The notes below the pieces were generated by a model that was given only the letters and a program-made list of their open reading frames with translations, was not told the DNA's origin and searched no databases. The position numbers and the translations under genes are program-made. Positions 1 through 10,903 of a stretch of 64,000 nt of DNA are shown here, piece by piece. Each line of letters opens with the position of its first letter. Within the stretch, counting starts at the first letter, position 1. This DNA is from Arabidopsis thaliana (Eukaryota; Streptophyta; Magnoliopsida; Brassicales; Brassicaceae), in the NCBI RefSeq assembly GCF_000001735.4, contig NC_003070.9, positions 5,518,001 to 5,582,000 of the forward strand, read 5' to 3'.

Positions 1-61
1 CAGCTCAGATTCATAAGGACCACCAGCCAATCAATAGAACAAAAATGAAAAGTGAAATTAT

Positions 62-134
62 CGCCCACCGTGGGGCTCGAACCCACGACCACAAGGTTAA
101 GAGCCTTGCGCTCTACCAACTGAGCTAGACGGGC
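62..134 (-). tRNA. tRNA-Lys (anticodon CTT)
   Basis: Read on the minus strand this 73-nt stretch folds as a cloverleaf. The seven-pair acceptor stem (GCCCGTC with GGTGGGC, including two G-U pairs) is closed by a G discriminator. The D arm carries AGCTCAGTTGGTAGAGC, the anticodon loop reads CTCTTAA with CTT in the anticodon position, and the T arm carries GGTTCGAGCC. It has no intron and no encoded CCA, as usual for plant nuclear tRNA genes. A and B box promoters are inside the gene. It lies 247 bases before WAKL6 and points away from it. Confidence 0.95.
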
Positions 135-289
135 TTTGTGCTTAGCTTAACTGTTAATTGTTAGATAGTCTATAACTGTAGGTACCAAGTCAAATTTTAA
201 AATATCTCAAGTCAATGATCTGCACTCTGCAGAAACTAAATAATTGAGATGAAAGGATCCATACATGGAGTTGACTTTTGATGATAAAA

Positions 290-297
290 GCTTCACG
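290..297 (+). promoter_or_regulatory. Conserved promoter block before WAKL6
   Basis: The octamer GCTTCACG lies 91 bases before the WAKL6 start codon. It recurs 112, 114 and 125 bases before WAKL1, WAKL3 and WAKL5. A W-box-type TTGACT lies just upstream at 271-276. The rest of 135-380 is AT-rich and shows nothing else that I can name. Confidence 0.4.
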
Positions 298-380
298 CGT
301 CTATCCAAACTTCTTTGAACGTGGACTTTTGTCACATAGAAGATAAGAGAAGATCAATCAGATTAAAAAAATGCAGAAGT

Positions 381-2470
381 ATGAAGAAGACTAAGACTTA
401 CCAAGTCTTCTGTATTGCTGCACTCTCTGTCCTAACTCTGCAGCTTATCAATGGTTCATCAGCAGCAACACCTCCACCTCCAAATAGTAATTCTTCAACT
501 TCTTGTAACAGAGCCTGTGGAGGAGTCTCAATTCCGTTCCCGTTCGGAATCGGGAAGGATTGTTATCTCAATGGCTGGTATGAGGTTATCTGCAACACTT
601 CCACTTCCGGGTCGTCTGGCACAACGGTTCCGTTCCTCTCACGGATCAATAGCGAAGTGGTGAACATCTCTCTTCCAGATGGTAAGAAACTATATGGAGT
701 AGTTCACATCAAAGGTCCAGTGACATCGTTGGGTTGCTCTAGTAGTAGTAGTAGCAGTCAAGTATCCGAAATGTCATTGCCGAATTTGAACGTCACAGGC
801 AGGGGAAGTCCATATTTCCTCACTGATGAGAACTGCCTCGTGATGGTTGGTTGTGGTACAAAGGCTTTGATGAAGGATATAGAATCAGAGATCTTGGGTT
901 GTGAATCGAGCTGTGAAGATAGCAAGAGTAGTGAAGAAGTAACAAACTCGAAATGTGACGGTTACAAATGCTGCCAGGCGAGAATACCGTTGGAGCGTCC
1001 TCAGGTTATTGGTATCAATATAGAAAACACTAGTGCCACAAGAGGGAAAGAAGGGTGTAGTGTTGCGTTCTTGACTAACAAAAGGTATGCGCCGATGAAT
1101 GTTACCGAGCCAGAACAATTCCATGCTGGTGGCTACGCAGTGGTTGAGCTAGGTTGGTACTTTGATACATCGGATTCACGCTATAGGAACCCCTTAGGTT
1201 GTAGAAACATGACGCGGTACAGTTCTTACAGCTCCTTTGATAAATGTAGTTGTGAGTATGATTACTTTTCTGGGATGAGTTATAGGATTTGCTATTGCAA
1301 CTATGGCTACACAGGGAACCCATACCTTCGACATGGCTGCATAGGTAAGTGATTGTTTTCTTCTTCTTTCGTTGCTGCTTTTCATTGTTCAAACCATCAA
1401 TGAATAACTATGGTTCAAAAATGTGTAGACATAGACGAATGTGAAGGACACCACAATTGTGGAGAAGGGACTTGTGTGAACATGCCTGGAACACATAGCT
1501 GCGAGCCCAAGATAACGAAACCGGAAAAAGCCTCTGTGCTTCAAGGTGAGTTAAAGTAGCATCTTGCATTTACGAGACTCTAAGACAGAGAACATAAAAG
1601 AAGTTTACCTTCGTTTGTGTAGGTGTTCTTATAAGTCTAGGAGTGCTGCTTTTCGTCCTTGGAATCTTGGGGTTGTACAAATTCATTAAGAAGCGAACGA
1701 GGATCATCCGCAACAAAAACTTTTTCAAACGTAATGGTGGCTTGCTGTTGAAACAACAACTAATTACAAAGAACGGAAATGTTGATATGTCAAGGATATT
1801 TAGCTCAAAAGAGTTGAAGAAAGCTACTGATAACTTCAGCATGAACAGGGTGCTTGGGCAAGGGGGTCAAGGAACTGTGTACAAGGGAATGTTGGCGGAA
1901 GGGAGAATCGTTGCGGTTAAAAGATCGAAAGTTGTGGGTGAAGGCAAGATGGAAGAGTTCATCAATGAAGTCGTACTTCTCTCACAAATTAACCATAGGA
2001 ACATTGTGAAACTCTTGGGATGTTGTCTAGAGACTGAAGTTCCTGTCTTGGTTTACGAATATATTCCTAATGGAGATCTGTTCAAGCGTCTTCATGAAAA
2101 ATCTGAATCCAATGATTACACGATGACTTGGGAAGTACGTCTTCGTATAGCTATAGAGATAGCGGGAGCTCTTTCATACATGCACTCAGCTGCATCGATT
2201 CCAATATACCACAGAGATATCAAGACTACCAATATACTATTAGATGAAAAATATAGAGCCAAAGTATCTGATTTCGGAACTTCAAGATCCATAACCATTG
2301 CTCAAACTCATCTAACAACGTTAGTTGCAGGCACTTTTGGGTATATGGATCCGGAGTACTTTTTATCAAGCCAATATACTGACAAGAGCGATGTTTACAG
2401 TTTCGGGGTGGTCTTGGTGGAGCTCATAACCGGAGAAAAACCACTGTCAAGGAAGAGGATTGGCAACTGA
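381..2470 (+). CDS. WAKL6: WAKL6, wall-associated receptor kinase-like protein with truncated kinase
   Basis: Exons 381-1344, 1429-1545 and 1623-2470 join in frame to 642 residues. There is a signal peptide (residues 1-25, ending NGSSA), a Cys-rich galacturonan-binding WAK domain (about 40-320, with [19 protein letters not shown]), a degenerate EGF exon (DIDECEG), one membrane helix (about 361-377) and a Ser/Thr kinase domain. P-loop [11 protein letters not shown], the lysine of [25 protein letters not shown] and GYMDPEYF are all present. Known WAK relatives sit in the plasma membrane and bind cell-wall pectin; a ligand for this one cannot be read here. Compared with WAKL1, 17 bases are missing near 2449-2453. 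The frame shifts and stops at 2468-2470, so subdomains X-XI are lost. I chose the start at 381 because it begins the signal peptide; an in-frame ATG at 315 would add charged residues. Confidence 0.93.
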
Positions 2471-2735
2471 TTTCCTTGAGGCCATGAAAGAGAACAGAGT
2501 GATTGACACAATTGATATTCGGATCAAAGGAGAAAGCAAGCTGTGCCAAGTGATGGCAGTCGCAAAACTCGCTCGAAAGTGTCTTAGCAGGAAAGGGAGA
2601 AAGCGGCCAAACATGAGAGAGGTTTCATTTGAGCTGGAGAGGATCCGTTCTTCATCACCTGAAGATTTAGAGGTCCATGTTAGAAATGTTGATGCAGAGG
2701 AACAAATCATGGAAATCAACAGAGAACGATTTTGA
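2471..2735 (+). pseudogene. Orphaned kinase C-lobe tail of WAKL6
   Basis: After the WAKL6 stop, another frame stays open to 2735 and encodes the missing end of the kinase. It reads [20 protein letters not shown], then [20 protein letters not shown] and an acidic tail like those of WAKL1 and WAKL5. It has no other stop and no obvious frameshift. The deletion that cut it off is therefore probably recent. It would be translated only if the frame were restored, so it is most likely 3' UTR now. Confidence 0.8.
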
Positions 2736-4526
2736 GGGTATGTACATGAGTGACAAGATCCATTCTTTATGTTAAACTAGAAGTTGCCCACAAATATGCC
2801 TTTAATTGCTTTCAAAATACGAATTAAATACGATGATAACTTGTAGTTAAAGTCTCAACTTGATATGTTTATAGATAATAAAATTTTAGTGTATTAAAAT
2901 CTTTCAACAAAGTTTAAATCTAAGACCAATGAAAGAAGGAAACAAAGTTGAAGAAACACGAGAAACTATGTAGATCAAAGATTTGTCCTCCATTCCATGC
3001 ATGAACTTTAAGGCTGATACCATACGGCATATCTTCACTATGATCGAGTATATTACTCTGGATTTCTCTCCTACACCTGTGGCCATCTTCTTGAGCATAG
3101 AAACCAAAAATTCAGCTATCTTCATGGTTGATGGTTCAGTTTTCCAGTTATTGCTTTCTTGCGTTCATCCAAGTAGATTTGGTTGTTGTCTGTTCGTATA
3201 GGTCATTTTCAACAATCACATTTAGGCCATACATTCCCAACGTCCTCTAGCTTCTTCTAGCACTTTTTCTCTTCTCTTTTTATCCTAAGCTCAATCTCTG
3301 CAAACATAAATACAAACCTATAGATGACGTGAAGAGAAAACCTCTCTGAGTTTGACTTGTCACATTCTGAATTGTCAAAGCTTTTGAGTTTCACTGATCA
3401 ATGTAAAGAGGCTATGTTAACACACAATTTAGATTTTTTTTCTAAGACATAATTTAGAAATTTCTTCTGTCACGAATCATATTCCATCTATATTATATTC
3501 TCTAAAACACGCCTGCATAAGAGACATCAAGAGAGAAGGAAGACTGTATATACCTTTTCGGCCTCATACTCCGTTCTCCAAGAATAGCTCTTAACAATTC
3601 CTTTTTACCATATACTGTTTTGAATTTCAAAACAGAAGACGATGAGCTTCACAAATCCGAAAAATGCAGCCCTTGCAAAATTTTGGATGCAAAATATATT
3701 CAACGGAAAATATGTTTTTATGTTATAGATAGACTCAAACATGAGTACTGGATGTTAAAGCCCTCTAAGAACATGGATAAAGTGTAAGAATTAAAAGGCA
3801 GGTAAAAGTATAAACATACAATACCATCGGCGAACAGTGGCGGAGATGGAATAAGATTATGGGAGAAGTACCATCAACACGATGATGGCGTGACCGGAGG
3901 TACCTTTAGCCACGAAGGGAAGTTTCGTGGTAGGGTAAATAGACTTTTTTTTGCCGTTTCGTTTATTGAAAATCATCAATGAGTAAGTAAAGAGGGTTTG
4001 GCAAATAAATTTGCCGTTTTTGTTTAATAAAAATTAATGAGTAATTAAAAAGTTTTTTAAGGAAGAAAATGTAAGATAATAAATGAGGAATAATATGTGG
4101 ACACATGTAGAATGTATAAAATGTCAAATGTCCAAATTTTAGAGCAAGTTAAGAAGAAACCTTGTCATATTATGTAAGATAAGATGTATCTTTAAAATTA
4201 TATAACCTTAGTGACAAGAAAATCAATAAGATCCCATCGACAGCCATCAAATCAAACTAGATCATTTAAATCTGACTCAGTCTGTTCTCACTTCTTACAA
4301 AAAACAGAGCACTCTGTTCTTACTTCTCACAAAAGACCCTTTCAGTGGTGAGGTTGCTCTTCTTTTGGGTTTTTTCCCACCTAAATCTGGAGTTTGACTT
4401 AGCTGGAGTAGCGTAAACAGCACTAGAGGTCAAGTTTCTCAAATGTTGATTCATTATTAGAAAATAGATTCCCTTAGGTGTAGAGTTAACATTGAATAAG
4501 AGTATTTTAATGCTACTTTGTAACAT
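2736..4526. other. Spacer WAKL6-WAKL1 with a possible minus-strand transcript
   Basis: This is AT-rich sequence without a clear gene. On the minus strand there is an open 73-codon frame (3125-2904) preceded by a good splice acceptor at about 3303 (TTTGCAG followed by AGATTG). A plausible donor lies at about 3550 (AAAAG followed by GTATAT). This hints at a spliced non-coding or pseudogene transcript running from about 3930 to 2900. No protein family is recognisable. At 4211-4233 a 23-base stretch matches the 3' flank of WAKL5 at 20318-20340. WAKL6's own 3' flank may therefore have been split by a 1.4-kb insertion. From 4300 on, the sequence resembles the promoter before WAKL3. Confidence 0.3.
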
Positions 4527-4557
4527 GCTTCACGTTTCTTTCTAAACATATCTTGAC
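4527..4557 (+). promoter_or_regulatory. Conserved promoter block and W-box before WAKL1
   Basis: GCTTCACG (4527-4534) is followed by TTTCTTTCTAAAC and a W-box-type TTGACC (4553-4558). The same order is seen before WAKL3 (10790-10819) and WAKL5 (17788-17818). W-boxes are bound by WRKY factors, which fits the defence-linked expression known for WAKL genes. The role here is inferred from conservation between paralogues only. Confidence 0.45.
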
Positions 4558-4638
4558 CTTTTCATCAGATCAGACACGTACATACCTTTTTCCCCTAGAT
4601 GAACAGATCAATCAGATCAAGGAAAAATAAACAGAATT

Positions 4639-6983
4639 ATGAAGACAAAGACTAGCATCTTCCAATTTATTGTAGCATCTGTCCTTACTCTGCTCATCAA
4701 TGACTCATCAGCAGCAACACCTCCACCTCCAATTAGCAATTCTTCAACGTCTTGTAACAAAACCTGTGGAGGAATCTCGATCCCGTTCCCATTCGGAATT
4801 GGCGGGAAAGATTGTTATCTCAACGGTTGGTACGAGGTTATCTGCAACACAACCACTTCCGATTCTAACACAACTGTTCCTTTACTCTCTATGATCAATC
4901 GGGAAGTGGTGAATATCTCTCTCCCAGACAGTAACGAACCATACGGACTTGTTCAAATCAAAGGTCCTGTGACATCGTTGGGTTGTTCTAGTAATACTAG
5001 TGAAGGACCCCAAAACTCGCTCCCGGTTTTGAATGTCACAGGTAAGGGCAGCCCATATTTCCTGACCGACGAGAACCGTCTTGTGGCGGTTGGTTGTGGT
5101 ATAAAGGCATTGATGACAGATACAGAATCAGAGATCTTGGGTTGTGAATCGAGCTGCGAACACAGAAAGAGTGGTGAAGAAGTAACAAATTTGATCTGTA
5201 CTGGTTACAGATGCTGCCAGGCGAGGCTACCGGTGGGGCGTCCTCAGGCTATAACCGTAAATATAGAGAACTCTAGTGGAGGAGAAGAAACGTGCAAAGT
5301 TGCGTTCTTGACGGACAAGAGGTATTCGCCGTCTAATGTTACAGAGCCAGAACAGTTTCATAACAATGGATATGTGGTGCTAGAGTTAGGATGGTACTTT
5401 GCCACTTCGAACTCTCGCTTTAAGAGCCTCTTGGGTTGTACAAATATGAGCCGAAAAGGTTCTGGGTTCTCGGATGATAATTGCAGTTGCGAGTATGATT
5501 ACTTCTCCGGGATGAGTTATAGGAATTGTTATTGCGACTATGGCTACACAGGGAACCCATACCTTCGAGGTGGCTGCGTAGGTAAGTCATAAGTGATTGT
5601 TTTCTTCTTTTGTTTTCTCATTAGATCATCAATAATTATGTTTCAAAATTGTGTAGATACTGATTCATGCGAAGGAAATCACAACTGTGGGGAAGATGCT
5701 CATTGTGTTAACATGCCTGGACCAATGTCCATGTGCAGGCCTAACCCCAAGATAACCAAACCTACCAAACCCCCGGTGCTTCAAGGTGAGTGGCAACTTT
5801 TAACTATTAGACTGATAAAGTAGAGGATAATGTATACCTTATGTTTATTTGGGTTGTTGTAGGCATTCTTATAGGTTTGTCAGGATTAGTATTTTTTGTT
5901 GGGCTATTCTGGCTATTTAAACTCATAAAGAAGCGAAGGAACATCAACCGCAGCAAGAAGTTTTTCAAACGGAACGGAGGCTTGCTGTTGAAACAACAAT
6001 TAACTACAAAGGACGGAAATGTAGAAATGTCTAAGATTTTCAGTTCAAAGGAGTTAAGAAAAGCCACTGATAACTTCAGCATAGATAGAGTGCTTGGGCA
6101 AGGCGGTCAAGGCACTGTGTACAAAGGAATGTTGGTAGATGGGAGCATCGTTGCGGTTAAAAGATCCAAAGTTGTGGATGAAGACAAAATGGAAGAGTTT
6201 ATCAATGAGATTGTTCTTCTGTCACAAATCAATCACCGCAACATTGTGAAACTCTTGGGATGTTGCTTGGAGACAGAAGTTCCAATCTTGGTGTACGAAT
6301 ATATTCCCAATGGAGATCTGTTCAAGCGGCTTCATGATGAATCTGATGATTACACCATGACTTGGGAAGTGCGGCTTCGCATAGCCATAGAGATAGCAGG
6401 AGCTCTTACATACATGCACTCAGCTGCAAGTTTTCCAATATTCCATAGAGATATTAAGACTACCAATATCCTACTGGACGAGAAATACCGAGCCAAAGTG
6501 TCTGACTTTGGAACTTCAAGATCAGTAACCTTAGATCAAACTCACTTGACAACATTAGTTGCAGGAACTTTTGGTTACATGGATCCAGAGTACTTCTTGT
6601 CAAGCCAATACACTCACAAGAGCGATGTTTATAGTTTCGGGGTCGTCTTGGTGGAGCTCATAACCGGAGAAAAACCATTGTCCCGTGTCCGGTCTGAAGA
6701 AGGTAGAGGCTTGGCAACTCATTTCCTCGAGGCCATGAAAGAGAACAGAGTGATTGACATAATTGATATTCGGATCAAAGACGAAAGCAAACTGGAGCAA
6801 GTAATGGCGGTAGCAAAACTCGCCAGAAAATGTCTTAACCGGAAAGGGAAGAACCGGCCAAACATGAAAGAGGTTTCAAATGAGCTAGAGAGGATCCGTT
6901 CATCACCCGAAGATTTAGATGTCCGTACCGAAAACGAAGACGAAGAAGAGGATCAACCAATGGCAATCAACAACAAAAGATGA
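4639..6983 (+). CDS. WAKL1: WAKL1, wall-associated receptor kinase-like protein
   Basis: Exons 4639-5581, 5657-5785 and 5863-6983 join to 730 residues. Order: signal peptide (1-24, ending NDSSA), extracellular WAK domain rich in Cys and N-glycosylation sites (about 35-314), a degenerate EGF exon ([17 protein letters not shown]), a membrane helix (about 358-378) and a complete kinase. The kinase shows [11 protein letters not shown] near 435, VAVKRSK near 457, [11 protein letters not shown] near 552, DFGTSRS near 571 and GYMDPEYF near 598. It is an RD kinase, so it is likely active and activated through its activation loop. It is expected at the plasma membrane as a wall-sensing receptor. The A-type tail is short and acidic. 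A 193-base stretch of its kinase exon is identical to WAKL3, which suggests gene conversion. Confidence 0.96.
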
Positions 6984-7633
6984 TTCTTGAACCGCGTTCA
7001 TCAGATTTTCTGAGAACATCTGTATATATACAAAAAAAAAACTAATGCTCATTTTGTTTGCTAGGAGGAGTAATTATAATGCGTGTTAGTAAGTGTAAAA
7101 ACCTCTGTACCACTATTTTTTTTCTCTTCAAAATCTAGGGTTTCCAATGAAGAAAACAAAACGGACAAAGTAAAGATTTGGGGATCGTGATTCGTAACGA
7201 TTTCGGAAGCTTCCTTGGTCACTTCGGCTGATGAAAGAGAGATTTGTGGGCCAGATAACACTTTACGCGTCCAAGTTTTGATTTCTTCAGAAAGTGGGAC
7301 TCAAAGAGTTCATGTCAGATTGTCAGCTACCAGCTACCAACGTCACATTACTTGCACACTTGTACATTAGAAGACTAATTCTGCCAAATGTTCATACGTC
7401 ATTGGTCATAATCCAAGAGAGTCAAACATGAAATTCGTTGACTCTTAATAAGTACTATATTTTGGTCAACATTGTTTTGCATCTCTTTTCACGCATCATC
7501 CATCTTATCTCATTTCTGACATTTTCGTCTATGCAGAGTCTTGATTTTTGTTTTCTCCCTTCATTAAACAACATTACTAGAATCAAAAGATCAGATAGAG
7601 CTGGCAAGTTGAGAGAACAAGAACAAGATCAGT
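6984..7633 (+). promoter_or_regulatory. WAKL1 3' flank and WAKL2 promoter
   Basis: This spacer holds the 3' UTR of WAKL1 and the WAKL2 promoter. From about 7065 on it is homologous to 13893-14414 before WAKL4. The shared parts include TTGACT (7438-7443 and 14220-14225), TTTTGGTCAA followed by ACATTGTTTTGCAT, and CATCTTATCTCAT then GACATTTTCGTC. The conserved TTGAC cores could bind WRKY factors. No other gene is seen. Confidence 0.5.
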
Positions 7634-10047
7634 ATGAAGACAGAGACTCACAACCGTCAATGCATTCCACTAGCGATCTCTGTCCTATCTCTGTTCATCA
7701 ATGGCGTCTCATCAGCAAGACAACCTCCAGATCGGTGTAACAGAGTCTGCGGAGAAATATCAATTCCTTTCCCGTTTGGCATCGGTGGGAAAGATTGCTA
7801 TCTAAACCCGTGGTACGAGGTTGTCTGTAACAGCACAAACTCTGTTCCGTTCCTCTCAAGGATCAACAGAGAATTGGTGAACATCTCTCTCAATGGAGTT
7901 GTCCACATCAAAGCTCCCGTAACTTCCTCCGGCTGTTCTACAGGAACATCTCAGCCACTTACACCGCCGCCTTTAAACGTTGCTGGCCAAGGCAGCCCCT
8001 ATTTCCTCACGGACAAGAACCTACTCGTGGCGGTTGGTTGCAAATTCAAGGCTGTTATGGCGGGTATTACATCGCAGATCACCAGTTGTGAGTCGAGTTG
8101 TAACGAGAGAAACAGTAGCAGCCAAGAAGGAAGAAACAAAATCTGCAATGGTTATAAATGTTGCCAGACGAGGATACCAGAAGGGCAGCCGCAAGTAATC
8201 AGTGTGGATATAGAGATCCCTCAAGGTAACAACACAACAGGAGAAGGAGGATGCAGAGTTGCGTTTTTGACGAGCGACAAGTATTCAAGTTTAAATGTTA
8301 CAGAGCCAGAAAAGTTTCATGGTCATGGATACGCGGCGGTCGAGCTTGGATGGTTCTTTGATACTTCCGATTCTCGTGATACACAACCCATAAGTTGTAA
8401 AAATGCGTCAGATACAACACCGTACACTTCCGATACGAGGTGTAGTTGCTCATACGGCTACTTTTCTGGATTCAGCTATAGGGACTGCTACTGTAACTCC
8501 CCAGGTTATAAAGGGAATCCGTTCCTTCCAGGTGGTTGTGTAGGTAAGATATTGGTGTTCTTCTGAACGTTATCATATCTTGTGGCCTGATATAAGATTG
8601 TCGCTAATTATGAAACAAATTTGCAGACGTGGATGAATGTAAACTAGATATAGGACGCAACCAGTGTAAAGATCAAAGCTGTGTGAATCTGCCCGGTTGG
8701 TTTGACTGCCAGCCCAAGAAACCAGAGCAGCTCAAGCGGGTGATTCAAGGTAAAATTGAACTGGATTTTATTACTATCTTGAGCGTCTTGCAAAACGTTC
8801 TGTTATTTACTGTTTGGTTTTTTGGTGGTGCAGGTGTTCTTATAGGTTCAGCACTGTTGCTTTTCGCCTTCGGAATCTTCGGGTTGTACAAGTTCGTACA
8901 GAAGCGGAGGAAACTAATCCGAATGAGGAAGTTCTTCAGACGTAATGGAGGTATGTTGTTAAAACAACAGTTAGCTAGAAAAGAAGGCAATGTAGAGATG
9001 TCAAGAATATTCAGCTCACATGAGTTGGAGAAAGCTACTGATAACTTCAACAAGAATAGGGTTCTTGGGCAAGGAGGTCAAGGTACAGTGTATAAGGGAA
9101 TGCTCGTTGATGGTAGAATCGTCGCAGTAAAAAGGTCGAAAGCTGTGGATGAAGATAGGGTAGAAGAGTTCATCAATGAAGTTGTTGTTCTTGCGCAGAT
9201 CAATCATAGAAATATTGTTAAACTTTTGGGGTGTTGTCTTGAAACGGAAGTTCCAGTCTTAGTTTATGAGTTTGTTCCAAATGGAGACTTATGCAAGCGT
9301 CTTCATGATGAATCTGATGATTACACAATGACATGGGAGGTGCGTCTTCACATTGCTATAGAGATTGCAGGAGCACTTTCTTATTTGCATTCTGCTGCAT
9401 CTTTCCCCATATATCATAGAGATATCAAGACTACTAATATACTCTTAGATGAGAGAAACCGAGCTAAGGTGTCGGATTTCGGAACTTCAAGATCAGTAAC
9501 TATAGATCAAACTCACTTGACAACTCAAGTTGCAGGCACTTTTGGATATGTGGATCCAGAGTACTTTCAATCAAGCAAGTTTACGGAAAAAAGTGATGTT
9601 TATAGTTTTGGAGTTGTCCTTGTGGAGCTCTTAACCGGAGAAAAACCTTCCTCCCGTGTCCGGTCTGAAGAAAACAGGGGCCTTGCAGCTCACTTTGTCG
9701 AAGCCGTGAAAGAGAACAGAGTGCTTGACATAGTTGATGATCGGATCAAAGATGAATGCAACATGGACCAAGTAATGTCAGTGGCAAATCTAGCTAGAAG
9801 GTGTTTAAACCGAAAAGGGAAGAAGAGGCCAAACATGAGAGAGGTTTCAATTGAGCTGGAGATGATTCGTTCATCACATTATGATTCAGGAATTCATATA
9901 GAGGACGACGATGAGGAAGATGATCAAGCCATGGAACTCAACTTTAACGACACTTGGGAGGTTGGTGCGACTGCTCCAGCCTCCATGTTTAACAATGCAT
10001 CCCCCACGTCTGATGCTGAGCCTCTGGTGCCTTTACGAACATGGTAA
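7634..10047 (+). CDS. WAKL2: WAKL2, wall-associated receptor kinase-like protein (B-type)
   Basis: Exons 7634-8543, 8627-8749 and 8834-10047 join to 748 residues. There is a signal peptide (1-28, LFINGVSSA), a WAK galacturonan-binding domain, an EGF-like exon ([14 protein letters not shown]), a membrane helix (about 345-366, [17 protein letters not shown]) and a full kinase. The kinase shows [11 protein letters not shown] near 423, [18 protein letters not shown] near 539, DFGTSRS near 559 and GYVDPEYF. It differs from its A-type neighbours by a longer tail: an acidic stretch, then ETW-like and PASMFNN motifs, ending in LVPLRTW. WAKL4 shares this tail. Probably an active RD receptor kinase of the plasma membrane that monitors the cell wall; ligand unknown from sequence. 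Confidence 0.96.
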
Positions 10048-10221
10048 TGATCAACTCAAAACACTGCATATGTATACTCTCATCTGATGTAAACTTTCGA
10101 TAATGAATATTTGGTTTTCACCATGTAATATAACACACAAATTGCATTATATTTTCAAGAAGAAAAATAATGTTTTAGTACAAGAACAATAAATGGGGCT
10201 TCAACCTTCACCAATAACACT

Positions 10222-10353
10222 CTAGAGAAATTAAGTTTCCCTTTGGAGATAGCTTTAACATGTTGTAATTGACACATTGCCTTTGTCTTTCCCGGTCAAA
10301 CCATAGCACAAAGAGTGCCTAGCGCCTAAAGTAACCGCAAACAGTACAGAGTA
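10222..10353 (-). pseudogene. Relic of the downstream small membrane-protein gene, copy A
   Basis: On the minus strand this piece matches the 3' half of the intact gene at 20874-21152. It shares CACTTTAGGCGCTAGGCACT-like sequence, TTGACCGGGAAAGACAA, GCAATGTGTCAATTACAAC and CCAAAGGGAAACTTAA. It carries small insertions and deletions and no start. The similarity continues on the right-hand side of the WAKL2 stop through its 3' UTR (10055-10222 against 20677-20874). It therefore arrived by duplication together with a B-type WAKL 3' end. Confidence 0.75.
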
Positions 10354-10903
10354 ACGCTCCAATTCTGCCTCGCTTTTGCTAGTCATGCCTTGTTTCCAAC
10401 ATTAGCATCTATCAGCTTGACCTGAGACGTAACAAAGATTTACAGCCGCACAATTTTAGCCAAATAGGTCTTGATGGTCAGTATATTTCTGCTCCAACAT
10501 TCAGCAGTTGTGTTGTCTCTTCGACTTTCAACACACAAGCAGAGTACTCTGTTCTCAAAACAGAGCCTTTCAGTGGTGAGGTTGTTCTTCCTGTTTTTAT
10601 CCTAACTCCGGATTTTCACTTAGCTAGAGTAGAAGTCCAGAAGTTGATTCTGGGGACTTTGCAGGTCAACTTTCATATGGTCTGCAGAAAAAATCGATTT
10701 TTGTAATCCACTGTTCATTCATTAATTTAAAACAGAATCCATCAGCCGTAGAGTTGATTTTCAATAGTATTTTATTGTTTTGCAACTTGCTTCACGCTTC
10801 TTTCTAAACTTCTCTTGACTATTTCATCAGACGAGGGCAAGTATTTAACATTTTTCTTTAAAAGAGCAGATTGATCAGACCAAAGAAAAATAGAAACAGA
10901 ATT
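10354..10903 (+). promoter_or_regulatory. WAKL3 promoter region
   Basis: From about 10535 this spacer matches the WAKL1 promoter (shared CCTTTCAGTGGTGAGGTTG). GCTTCACG lies at 10790-10797, and a W-box-type TTGACT lies at 10815-10820. A single copy of the block that is duplicated before WAKL5 lies at about 10660-10740. I see nothing recognisable in 10354-10500. Confidence 0.45.

Noticed and set aside
5807-6082. Similar antisense frames over the third exon start of each WAKL gene
   Set aside because: They recur at the same place in every paralogue because the sense sequence is conserved; no independent gene is supported.
6222-6419. Antisense open frame repeated in WAKL1 and WAKL3 kinase exons
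   Set aside because: It is the shadow of near-identical kinase coding sequence on the other strand; no promoter, splice or family evidence.
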